DNA of 64,000 nt from Hyphomicrobiaceae bacterium. Its GTDB lineage: Bacteria > Pseudomonadota > Alphaproteobacteria > Rhizobiales > Hyphomicrobiaceae. Positions 8,366 to 15,748 of the stretch are shown one piece after another (the first letter of the stretch is position 1; every line of letters begins with the position of its first letter). The stretch covers positions 206,384 through 270,383 of the forward strand of contig JAURWC010000076.1 of NCBI GenBank assembly GCA_030655135.1, read 5' to 3'. The notes beneath the pieces were generated by a model. The model was not told the DNA's origin. It saw only the letters and a program-made list of their open reading frames with translations, and searched no databases. Position numbers and translations under genes: made by a program.

Positions 8366-8950
8366 ATGAACTCGCAGATCGTTTGGATATTTCTACTGGC
8401 ATTGGGGCTCGGCGCGGTCATCACGACGGCCATGGCGAATGGCCCCGGAGCGCATATGGGCGTGGCAGCCGCGGTGGCGGCCGTCTATGCGCTGCGGGGC
8501 ATTCTCGTGCATCGCAGTCAAGTGGCGAGCGAGGCTTCGCGGAGCGCTGTCGCCAGCAGCAATTCGATGTCGATGGCGCTGGTGTGGCTGTGGGGCGGAT
8601 TGTCGGTGCTGGTGATTTACACCGGCATCCTGACGTGGCGCGAGTGGTGGCAGTTCGCGCTGGCATTCATAGCGGTGGGCGTCATCTCGCTCGGCTTCGC
8701 GATGATGATGGGACGAGACGCTGCGGCCGGCAAGGACGACGCGGCGATGCTGAAACTGGCGCGAAACCTCACGTGGGCGCAGCTGGGCGGCATGATCATC
8801 ACGATGGTCGGCCTGGCGGTGGATCCCGGCAAGCGCTTCCTGATTATCCGCGATCGCTGGGAAGACTGGGCGGCCAACAGCATCTTTTTCTTCGGCGCGG
8901 CGGCACTGGCCGTTCTGTCGGCGTATGCGCTGCTGAAAGACAGGCGTTGA
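8366..8950 (+). CDS. Predicted six-segment inner-membrane protein, first of a related pair
   Basis: I do not recognise the family. The 194 residues contain about six hydrophobic segments (about 5-25, 30-48, 68-88, 92-113, 138-155, 165-188) with a soluble loop carrying Asp and Lys between the fourth and fifth. The stretch RWEDWAANSIFFFG before the last helix is echoed in the next gene (RPDWAANIVFLGG), and both proteins end in short basic tails, so the two genes look like diverged paralogues. They lie 37 bases apart on the same strand. Confidence 0.75.
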   Translation: MNSQIVWIFLLALGLGAVITTAMANGPGAHMGVAAAVAAVYALRGILVHRSQVASEASRSAVASSNSMSMALVWLWGGLSVLVIYTGILTWREWWQFALAFIAVGVISLGFAMMMGRDAAAGKDDAAMLKLARNLTWAQLGGMIITMVGLAVDPGKRFLIIRDRWEDWAANSIFFFGAAALAVLSAYALLKDRR

Positions 8951-8987
8951 AGGCTGCTCCGGTCTTGGCGGTGAAGGCTAGCCATCG

Positions 8988-9599
8988 ATGCCGATAACCC
9001 TCGCACGTGCCGTTCTGATCATCGCTGCGCTCTGCAGCGCGGCAATGATGTGGTCGGGCGTGAAGGCCGCGGATTTTACCGCAACGGCCTGGAGTGCGGC
9101 GCCGTTCGCGGTGCTTGCGGCATTGATCGGCCTAGCGGTCAACATTCCGCGTTGGACGCAGGCGGCCGCCGGCGGTTCTGTAAGCGGTGAGCAGTTGAAT
9201 GCCATGCGCAACAACGCCCAGCTATGCGCCATCGTGTACGCATGGGGCGCACTGGCGCTGGCGGCGATGTACAAATTGACCGGCCTCTATTGGCAGCACG
9301 GGCTGCAGTACGCGTGCGGCATGCTTCTGTTCGCGGCAATCTTCTTCGGCTGGTCGCACATGGCTAGGCCGGGTGGGCGGTTCGCGACACCAGAGGGCGC
9401 GAAGCAGGCTGCGTTGCTCAACGTCGTGCATGGCGGCGCAGCCGTGGTGGCGGCGGCGAGCTTTCTGATCAGCGGCAAATTCTGGGTAGCGCGGCCGGAC
9501 TGGGCCGCGAACATCGTGTTCCTCGGCGGCGGTTTCGCTATCGTGTCGCTGTGCTTGCTGGCTGCGATTACGCACTGGCGGATCGGGCAGCGCGCCTGA
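8988..9599 (+). CDS. Predicted multi-pass membrane protein, second of a related pair
   Basis: This 203-residue product is hydrophobic throughout, with about six membrane segments and a short amphipathic loop (PRWTQAAAGGSVSGEQLN) between the second and third. It shares the DWAAN plus hydrophobic segment near the C-terminus with the preceding gene, and a similar segment count. No enzymatic motif is visible. The two products may form a heteromer; this is an inference from pairing alone. Confidence 0.75.
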   Translation: MPITLARAVLIIAALCSAAMMWSGVKAADFTATAWSAAPFAVLAALIGLAVNIPRWTQAAAGGSVSGEQLNAMRNNAQLCAIVYAWGALALAAMYKLTGLYWQHGLQYACGMLLFAAIFFGWSHMARPGGRFATPEGAKQAALLNVVHGGAAVVAAASFLISGKFWVARPDWAANIVFLGGGFAIVSLCLLAAITHWRIGQRA

Positions 9600-9743
9600 C
9601 GTGATTGCTTTGTTGCGACGTACTCAACACCGCCTTCCCGTGCTCCACAGGATCCACGCCAGCATCGACGCGCGCGACGTTTCTGGATCTCGTTACCGAA
9701 GCGGGGTTTCCTGAAACGTGGAGAATGCGGAAACTGGCGTGGG

Positions 9744-9761
9744 TCCCGACCTTCGTCGGGA
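9744..9761. repeat. Short palindrome in the gap before the LysR gene
   Basis: TCCCGAC-CTTC-GTCGGGA, a perfect 7-bp inverted repeat with a 4-base loop, in the 220-base gap (9600-9820) between two convergent genes. Similar palindromes are frequent in alphaproteobacterial intergenic DNA. There is no T-run, so it is a weak terminator candidate at best. The rest of the gap shows nothing else. Confidence 0.5.
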
Positions 9762-9820
9762 AGACGTTTATGGGTGGGTAAGCGTCGCGATAAAACCGAT
9801 TCCACGCCCATCGCAGCACG

Positions 9821-10750
9821 TTAGCCGTTTGCTTTGGCGCGGGCTTCGCGGGCGTTGGCGAAGGCGGGCGTCAAGTCCTGCGTGACCCATTTCGAGAGCA
9901 CGGCCACGGCGGGGCGTGCGTCGTGTCCCGCGGGATAGACGAGGTCGTAGCCGAGGCCTTCGATCACCGGCCCAAACGGCTGCACCAGCACGCCCCGCGC
10001 CAGTTCTGCAGCCACGATCGCCAGGCTCAGCAGCGCGACGCCCTGCCCGGCGATGGCGGCGTCGATGGCGCTGGCCTCGTCGTTGAAGGCGATACCGCTG
10101 TCGATATCCAAGGTGTCTATGCGGGCGCGTTCCGTCCACGTGCGCCACGTCGGCACGCTCAGCTTGGTGGCCATGGCGCCCCAATCGAAATGGATGAGGG
10201 ACACCGTCGCGAGATCGGCGGGCACGCGAACGTTCAAGTGCGGACTGCAGACGGGCGCGAAGCTGTCCGTCAGCAAGGGCAGCGCCGTCAGGCCAGGATA
10301 GTGGCCGACGCCGTAGCGGATCGCCGCGTCTGCCTCGCCGGCGTGCAGATCGACGGGATCGTCTGACGCATGCAGGCGGAGATCCCAGCCGGGATTGAGG
10401 GTGCGGAAGCTGCCAGCGTGGGGGACGAGCAGCTTGGCGGTGAAGGCGACGGTTGCCGACAGCGTTGCGACCTGGCGGGCGGGGCGGCGCTTGATCTGCT
10501 CGACGGCCTCGGCCATCGCGTCGAATGAACTGCGCAGCACGGGGTATAGGGCGCGGCCGTGTTCCGTCAGAACGACCTTCCGCGTCTGCCGGACGAAAAG
10601 CGGCAGGCCCAGGCTCTCCTCCAACTGGCGGATCTGATGACTGATGGCAGTTGGCGTGACGCCCAGCTCAGCGGCGGCCAGCTTGAAGCTCTCTTGCCGG
10701 GCGGCAGCTTCGAAGGCCCGCAGGGCACCGAGTTGGGGCAAGCGGCGCAT
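9821..10750 (-). CDS. LysR-family transcriptional regulator (GcvA-like)
   Basis: The 309-residue protein has an N-terminal winged helix typical of the GcvA branch (LRAFEAAARQESF, then ELGVTPTAISHQIRQLEE) and a periplasmic-binding-protein-like effector domain with the NDEASAIDAAIAGQGVALL segment. It is divergent from the SMR transporter gene at 10902, with 151 bases between starts, so the exporter is the natural target. The ligand cannot be read from sequence. Confidence 0.9.
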   Translation of the reverse strand: MRRLPQLGALRAFEAAARQESFKLAAAELGVTPTAISHQIRQLEESLGLPLFVRQTRKVVLTEHGRALYPVLRSSFDAMAEAVEQIKRRPARQVATLSATVAFTAKLLVPHAGSFRTLNPGWDLRLHASDDPVDLHAGEADAAIRYGVGHYPGLTALPLLTDSFAPVCSPHLNVRVPADLATVSLIHFDWGAMATKLSVPTWRTWTERARIDTLDIDSGIAFNDEASAIDAAIAGQGVALLSLAIVAAELARGVLVQPFGPVIEGLGYDLVYPAGHDARPAVAVLSKWVTQDLTPAFANAREARAKANG

Positions 10751-10901
10751 TATCTGGCCTCGCGCACTCTACAGATGAATTTGATTCATTTATTGGCTGA
10801 AAAGTTGCCATTTGTCTAGTTGTTCGCTCCGGCATTATCTAGCTCCTGACCGCTCACTGTGCAGAAAACACATGAGCAGAATTGAAGAAATGAGGTCAGT
10901 C

Positions 10902-11219
10902 ATGGCTTGGGTTTATCTGGCGCTGGCGGCGATCTTCGAGGTGATCTTCGCGATCAGCATGAAATACGCGGACGGCTTTACGCGCCCTGTGCCGACGCTG
11001 ATCACGGCCGTTGCGGTGGTGTTTGGCATTAGCTTCCTGACGCTGGCGATGAAGACGCTGCCCGTAAGCGTCGCCTATCCGATCTGGACGGCCGTCGGCA
11101 CGCTGGGCACGGTGATCCTGGGGTTCGTGCTGCTGCGTGAGCCGTTGACGGCGATGAAAATCGTCAGCGCGCTGGCGATCGTCGGCGGCGTGGCGGGGCT
11201 GAAGATGTCGACCGCCTGA
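10902..11219 (+). CDS. Small multidrug resistance (SMR) family transporter, SugE/Gdx-like
   Basis: A 105-residue four-helix dual-topology proton antiporter. The key Glu is in helix 1 (AAIFEVIFAISMKYADGFTR) and the AYPIWTAVGT segment is in helix 3. Overall it resembles the guanidinium exporters (Gdx, formerly SugE) more than EmrE, but the Trp that usually follows that Glu by three residues is Phe here. Three in-frame ATG codons exist (10872, 10890, 10902); 10902 has TGAGGT at good spacing and matches family N-termini. No guanidine riboswitch consensus is visible upstream; the divergent LysR gene is the likelier control. Confidence 0.88.
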   Translation: MAWVYLALAAIFEVIFAISMKYADGFTRPVPTLITAVAVVFGISFLTLAMKTLPVSVAYPIWTAVGTLGTVILGFVLLREPLTAMKIVSALAIVGGVAGLKMSTA

Positions 11220-11316
11220 ACCGGCCGCGCGCGGTCATAAGCTTATCGAAAACCAAGCGTAGGCCGTGGGTCTCGCGCCGGTAACATCCGCCGCGCAGAC
11301 ATTTCGGGAGGCCTCC

Positions 11317-12615
11317 GTGACGGACATCAAGCACAAGCCGGAAACCGTAGCCTTGCATGGCGGTTGGCGGGCCGATCCCGCAACCGGCGCGGTGGCCGTG
11401 CCGATCTATCAAACGACGTCGTACCAGTTCAACGACAGCCAGCACGCCGAGAACCTGTTCGCGCTGAAGGAGCTGGGCAACATCTACACGCGCATCATGA
11501 ACCCAACGACGGACGTGCTGGAAAAGCGCGTGGCGGAATTGGAGGGTGGCGCTGCCGCGCTGGCGGTGGCATCCGGGCAGGCGGCGTCCGCGTACTCGCT
11601 GCAGAACATTGCCCGCGCGGGCGACAACGTGGTGAGTTCGACGGACCTCTACGGTGGCACGTGGAATCTGTTCGCCAATACGCTGAAGGAGCAGGGCCTG
11701 GAGGTTCGCTTCGTCGATCCCTCCGATCCGGAGAACTTTGCGCGAGCCACGGACGATCGCACGCGCGCGTACTATGCGGAGACGCTGCCCAACCCGAAGT
11801 TGGAAGTGTTTCCAATCGCGGAGGTGGCGGCGATCGGCCGGCCTCTCGGCATTCCGCTGATCGTCGACAACACGGCGGCGCCGATCCTGACGCGGCCGTT
11901 CGATCATGGCGCGGCGATCGTCGTCTATTCCAGCACGAAGTATCTTGGTGGGCATGGGACGTCGATCGGCGGCATCATCGTCGACAGCGGCAATTTTGAT
12001 TGGGCGGCGCATCCGCAACGGCAGCCGGCGTTGAATACGCCGGACCCCAGCTATCACGGCGCAGTGTGGGTTGAAGCGTCGAAGCCGCTCGGGCCGATCG
12101 CGTACATCCTCAAGGCGCGGACGACGTTGCTGCGCGACCTCGGCGCGGCGCTGTCTCCGTTCAATGCGTTCCTGACGCTGCAGGGCATCGAGACGGTAGC
12201 GCTGCGCATCGCGCGCCATAGCGAAAACGCCAGTGCCGTCGTGTCGTGGCTGTCGAAGCGCAGCGAGGTGACGCGCGTGATCCACCCGTCGCAGCAACCG
12301 GCCGACAAGCGGGCGCGTGCCGACAAATATCTCAAGGGCGGTTATGGCGGACTACTTGGCTTCGAACTGGCCGGCGGGCGTGAGGCAGGACGGCGTTTCA
12401 TCGACGGCCTGAAGCTGTTCTATCACGTCGCCAACATCGGCGACGCGCGCAGCCTGGCGATCCACCCGGCGACGACGACGCACTCGCAGCTGTCTCCGGC
12501 GGAGCAAGCCGCCACCGGCGTGACGGACGGCTACGTACGGCTATCGGTGGGCATCGAGCACATTGATGATATTTTGGCTGATCTTGAGCAGGCTCTGGCG
12601 GGGGCGCGAGCGTAA
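11317..12615 (+). CDS. metY: O-acetylhomoserine aminocarboxypropyltransferase (sulfhydrylase)
   Basis: PLP enzyme of the Cys/Met gamma family making homocysteine from O-acetylhomoserine and sulfide. The GTG start at 11317 follows GGGAGG at ideal spacing and gives 432 residues, the usual length; an upstream GTG (11266) lacks such a site. Visible features are the N-terminal ETVALHGGW and QTTSYQF segments, the IYTRIMNPT loop, and the PLP lysine in YSSTKYLGGHG. It fits the metX gene at 32.8 kb, which would supply the acylated homoserine. Confidence 0.93.
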   Translation: MTDIKHKPETVALHGGWRADPATGAVAVPIYQTTSYQFNDSQHAENLFALKELGNIYTRIMNPTTDVLEKRVAELEGGAAALAVASGQAASAYSLQNIARAGDNVVSSTDLYGGTWNLFANTLKEQGLEVRFVDPSDPENFARATDDRTRAYYAETLPNPKLEVFPIAEVAAIGRPLGIPLIVDNTAAPILTRPFDHGAAIVVYSSTKYLGGHGTSIGGIIVDSGNFDWAAHPQRQPALNTPDPSYHGAVWVEASKPLGPIAYILKARTTLLRDLGAALSPFNAFLTLQGIETVALRIARHSENASAVVSWLSKRSEVTRVIHPSQQPADKRARADKYLKGGYGGLLGFELAGGREAGRRFIDGLKLFYHVANIGDARSLAIHPATTTHSQLSPAEQAATGVTDGYVRLSVGIEHIDDILADLEQALAGARA

Positions 12616-12678
12616 ATGACGTGTCAGCGAGGCGTCAGGTGGCGCGGTTCATTGTTCGCAGGTCACCAACTGAGGACC

Positions 12679-12945
12679 ATGAGACGAATGAAAAAATCAT
12701 CGCTGGCCATCACCGCCATCCTGTTCGCCGCGCCGCTGACGTCTGCCGCCTATGCAGATCGGCCGCCCACACCGAGCGAACGCGCTCATCTCTCGCAGAT
12801 CCTGAAATCCAAAGGCTTCGTATCGTGGCGCAAGATCGAGCGCGATGACGGCCGCTGGGAAATTGAAGACGCACGCACGCGCAGCGGCAAGGTGTACGAC
12901 CTTGAAATCCGCAAAGGCCGCATCGTCGAGTGGGATCGCGACTGA
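12679..12945 (+). CDS. Secreted PepSY-like small protein
   Basis: This 88-residue protein has a Sec-type signal peptide (basic start, hydrophobic core, cleavage near SAAYA-DR) and one small alpha/beta domain with the pattern of PepSY-like proteins: a helix (SERAHLSQILKSKGF) followed by strands WEIEDA, VYDLEI and GRIVEWD. ATG 12679 follows TGAGG; ATG 12688 is also possible. Such proteins are periplasmic and often act as inhibitors or ligand binders; no function is assigned. A strong terminator follows. Confidence 0.8.
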   Translation: MRRMKKSSLAITAILFAAPLTSAAYADRPPTPSERAHLSQILKSKGFVSWRKIERDDGRWEIEDARTRSGKVYDLEIRKGRIVEWDRD

Positions 12946-12973
12946 GCTTTCGCGCTCTGGCGCCGGATTGCAG

Positions 12974-13000
12974 GGGCTCAGCGCAAGCTGAGCCCTTTTT
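12974..13000 (+). terminator. Rho-independent terminator after the PepSY-like gene
   Basis: Perfect stem GGGCTCA/TGAGCCC around a short loop, directly followed by five T residues (12996-13000). It ends 10 bases before the stop of the convergent enoyl-CoA hydratase gene. Confidence 0.9.
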
Positions 13001-13009
13001 GCGTCTCGG

Positions 13010-13783
13010 TTAGCGGTGCTTGAATGCCGCTTTGCGCTTATCGGCGAACGCGGACATGCCTTCCTTCTGGTCTTCCGTCGCAAACATCGAGTGGAAGACG
13101 CGGCGCTCGAAACGGATGCCTTCGGTCAGCGTGGTCTCGTAGGCGCGGCCAATGGTTTCCTTGGTCATCATCACGGCAGGAAGCGACATCGACGCGATCG
13201 TCTCGGCGGTTTTCATGACGTCGGCCATGAGATCGGCGGCGGGAACGACACGAGAGACGAGGCCCGAACGTTCGGCTTCGGCGGCGTCCATCATGCGGCC
13301 GGTGAGGCACATTTCCATGGCTTTGGATTTGCCGACAAAGCGCGTGAGCCGCTGCGTGCCGCCCGCGCCCGGCATGATGCCGAGCTTGATTTCGGGCTGG
13401 CCGAACTTGGCCGTGTCGGCGGCGATGATGATGTCGCACATCATCGCAAGTTCACAGCCGCCGCCGAGCGCAAAGCCCGCCACCGCGGCGATGACCGGCT
13501 TGCGGCAGCGCGTCACGCGCTCCCACGTGGAGATGAAGTCGCCGGTGTAGACCTCCATGTAGGTCTTGGGCTGCATTTCCTTGATATCGGCGCCGGCGGC
13601 GAAGGCCTTGTCTGATCCCGTGATGACGATGACGCCGACGTTGGCATCGGCTTCGAAGCCGTCGAGCACAGTGTTCAGTTCGGTGACGAGCGCGTTGTTG
13701 AGGGCGTTAAGCGCGTTCGGGCGGTTCAGGGTAATAATACCGACGCGACCCTTCGTTTCGACGAGAATATTCTCGTAGCTCAT
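13010..13783 (-). CDS. Short-chain enoyl-CoA hydratase (crotonase family)
   Basis: Hydrates trans-2-enoyl-CoA in fatty-acid and amino-acid degradation. The 257 residues closely follow mitochondrial-type ECHS1: oxyanion-hole segments ([10 protein letters not shown] and [13 protein letters not shown]) and both catalytic glutamates (in GGGCEL and in FGQPEIKLG), plus the C-terminal [13 protein letters not shown] segment. ATG 13783 has GAAGGAG at good spacing and is preferred to a TTG two codons upstream. It follows mutM by 24 bases, a conserved alphaproteobacterial pairing. Confidence 0.94.
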   Translation of the reverse strand: MSYENILVETKGRVGIITLNRPNALNALNNALVTELNTVLDGFEADANVGVIVITGSDKAFAAGADIKEMQPKTYMEVYTGDFISTWERVTRCRKPVIAAVAGFALGGGCELAMMCDIIIAADTAKFGQPEIKLGIMPGAGGTQRLTRFVGKSKAMEMCLTGRMMDAAEAERSGLVSRVVPAADLMADVMKTAETIASMSLPAVMMTKETIGRAYETTLTEGIRFERRVFHSMFATEDQKEGMSAFADKRKAAFKHR

Positions 13784-13807
13784 GAACAACGCTCCTTCGT
13801 GATTGAT

Positions 13808-14695
13808 TTATTTCTGGCAGGCGCTGCAAAAGAATGTCGAGCGGCCGCCGCTTACGCTGCGGCGCACAATGCCCCGGCAGCCCGGCTTTTTGCAAGGCTT
13901 GGCGGTGCGCCCGTACACGGAAAATGAGTGCTGGAAATACCCGAGTTCGCCGTTGGCGTGGCGGTAGTCGCGCAGGGTGGAGCCGCCGGCGGCGAGCGCC
14001 TCCGTGAGGACGGATTTCACGGCGGGCACGAGGCGTTCGGCGCGATCGGTGGGGCGGCCCTTGCGATCGGCAAGAGACTTGGCGCCGCGGTTGGGGCTGA
14101 GGCCGGCGCGATGCAGCGCTTCGCAGACGTAGATATTGCCGAGGCCGGCGACGATGCGCTGATCCATCAAGAAGGCCTTGAGGTCGACGCCTTTGCCGGC
14201 GGCGCGGCGGGCGAGGTAATCGGCGTTGAATTCGTTGCCGAAGGGCTCGACGCCGAGGTGCGCGAACAACGGATGGGTTTCCAACTCGTCCTGGCTCATC
14301 AGCAGCATGAAGCCGAAGCGGCGCGCGTCATTGTACGTGACGACGGTGCCGCTCTTCAGGTGGAACACGACGTGGTCATGCTTGGCATGCTCGCCCGCCT
14401 CATGGGTGAAGTTACCAGGCTTGGTTCGCGCCGTGCTCTTGGTTTGCGAGACCGTGAAGCGGCCGGTCATGCCGAGATGCATGACGAGGGTTTCGCCGCT
14501 GGACAGGCGCATCTGCAAATATTTGGCGCGGCGTGCGAGCGTCGTGATGGTCTTGCCTTCGAGGCGAGCGGCGAAGTTCTCCGGCAGCGGAAAGCGCAGG
14601 TCGGGACGGCGCTGCTCCACGCGCACGATGCGCTGGCCTTCGATGAGAGGTTCCAGACCGCGGCGGACGGTTTCGACTTCGGGAAGTTCGGGCAT
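13808..14695 (-). CDS. mutM: Formamidopyrimidine-DNA glycosylase
   Basis: Bifunctional base-excision repair enzyme removing 8-oxoguanine. The 295-residue protein begins MPELPEVETVRRGLEP with the catalytic Pro2 and Glu3, has the K-containing beta hairpin and helix-two-turn-helix regions, and ends with a CCCC zinc finger (cysteines in KPCKKPGCRG and TFFCSACQK). Length is slightly above typical because of an insert after residue 100 (QTKSTARTKPGNF). It lies upstream of the enoyl-CoA hydratase and is probably co-transcribed with it. Confidence 0.96.
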   Translation of the reverse strand: MPELPEVETVRRGLEPLIEGQRIVRVEQRRPDLRFPLPENFAARLEGKTITTLARRAKYLQMRLSSGETLVMHLGMTGRFTVSQTKSTARTKPGNFTHEAGEHAKHDHVVFHLKSGTVVTYNDARRFGFMLLMSQDELETHPLFAHLGVEPFGNEFNADYLARRAAGKGVDLKAFLMDQRIVAGLGNIYVCEALHRAGLSPNRGAKSLADRKGRPTDRAERLVPAVKSVLTEALAAGGSTLRDYRHANGELGYFQHSFSVYGRTAKPCKKPGCRGIVRRSVSGGRSTFFCSACQK

Positions 14696-14808
14696 TCCGT
14701 ACCACCAAGGGCGTCATCCTCGGGCTTTCCCAAGGAGCCAGCGCACTGCGGGAGAGAGGCATATAGTAGATCGCGCCGTCAACCCAATGTGCTGCTAGAC
14801 TTGCGGAG

Positions 14809-14840
14809 AGCGGGATCCTCGGGACAAGCCCGAGGATGAC
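14809..14840. repeat. 32-bp palindromic repeat, copy 2, with a partial inverted copy nearby
   Basis: Identical to 2794-2825 except for one transition in the loop. A 15-base partial copy in the opposite orientation lies at 14713-14727, just upstream of the mutM start, so the gap between mutM and the Usp-like gene holds facing copies about 80 bases apart. Confidence 0.8.
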
Positions 14841-14887
14841 CGTTGAGGGTGCACGGGTCGTGGTGCGCGGCGGCCGGGGTGTTCTGC

Positions 14888-15748
14888 CTAGCGCACCAAG
14901 AGTAGCGGGCCTTCGAGGTTTTCGGCGAGCAATGTGTCTTCGCCTTCAGAGGGCATGGCGATGCCGTCGTAATGGGCGATGACGAAGCCGGCGCCCAGTG
15001 AACGCAAGGCCGCACCGATGGCGGCGGCGCCGCCGTGCGAGACAGTCGTGATCGGCATATTAATGTGCGCTTCGTCGTTGAGGATGAGGCGGGCCTGCAA
15101 TTCCATCTCGACGACCTGATGCGGGTCATGGCCAACGAGCAGCACTTCGGTGGCTGATGCGGTGGCGGCGGCAAGGTGCTCGGCCGTGCGCAGCAGCGGC
15201 GAAAAGCGTTCGATGTCCTCGACGACGGCGACGACGGGGCCTGTCGTGCGCTTCGCTTTCGGGCCTGCCAAAATGAATCCCGTGGTGCCCCAAACCGTCG
15301 AAAACATCTCGCGCAGCTTGACGCGATCGTGGCTGGCAACCGGCTCGCCCAGCGCGACCATGTTCCAAGGGCCGCGTTCGGCGCAGGCGCTAGCGAGTGC
15401 GGTCGTCGCGTCCAGGCGATGGACGCTCGACGTGAAGCGGATGCCCGCCTCGCGCGCGGCGGTGGCGACGCGGCGGATCGTGGCGGCGGCCGTGCGATGC
15501 TGGCGGCGCTGCAGGTCGACCGTGTCGATGGGGCCCTTGATGGCGCCAGCAACGGAAATCTCGCGGGCAAATGGATAGGCAGCAAGATCGATCAGCATGC
15601 CGTCGTCGGTGTAAACGGCCTCGACTTCTGAGCGGAAGCTACGCGCCAGTTGCAGCGCCGCGTCCAGCGCGATGCCTGACAGTTGCGGCCCAAGCTGTAG
15701 CACGACACGGCCGCTGCCTTCGCCGGCCTCGGCGACGTGCGCAATCAT
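14888..15748 (-). CDS. Usp-like protein coupled to a degenerate Lon-type protein
   Basis: A 286-residue protein I cannot place in a named family. Its N-terminal half looks like a universal-stress-protein fold (VVLQLGPQLSGIALDAALQL, then a helix and a short strand), and it ends EGPLLLVR, similar to the last strand of UspA proteins; the second half may be a second, diverged copy (VVAVVEDIERFSPLL ... EVLLVGHD). No signal peptide or membrane segment is visible. Its ATG overlaps the stop of the Lon-like gene (ATGA), implying coupled translation and a joint function. Confidence 0.8.
   Translation of the reverse strand: MIAHVAEAGEGSGRVVLQLGPQLSGIALDAALQLARSFRSEVEAVYTDDGMLIDLAAYPFAREISVAGAIKGPIDTVDLQRRQHRTAAATIRRVATAAREAGIRFTSSVHRLDATTALASACAERGPWNMVALGEPVASHDRVKLREMFSTVWGTTGFILAGPKAKRTTGPVVAVVEDIERFSPLLRTAEHLAAATASATEVLLVGHDPHQVVEMELQARLILNDEAHINMPITTVSHGGAAAIGAALRSLGAGFVIAHYDGIAMPSEGEDTLLAENLEGPLLLVR

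Noticed and set aside
10751..10901. Guanidine riboswitch upstream of the SMR gene
   Set aside because: The conserved ykkC-type core motifs are not found in this stretch; the divergent LysR gene is a simpler explanation for control.
11164..12297. Long minus-strand frame (377 codons) opposite metY
   Set aside because: Same reasoning: it mirrors a recognised gene, has no ribosome site or domain, and is compositionally a shadow.
13010..14695. Origin-proximal region (mutM and enoyl-CoA hydratase often lie near rpsT-dnaA)
   Set aside because: rpsT and dnaA do not follow, and no cluster of DnaA boxes or AT-rich unwinding stretch is visible.
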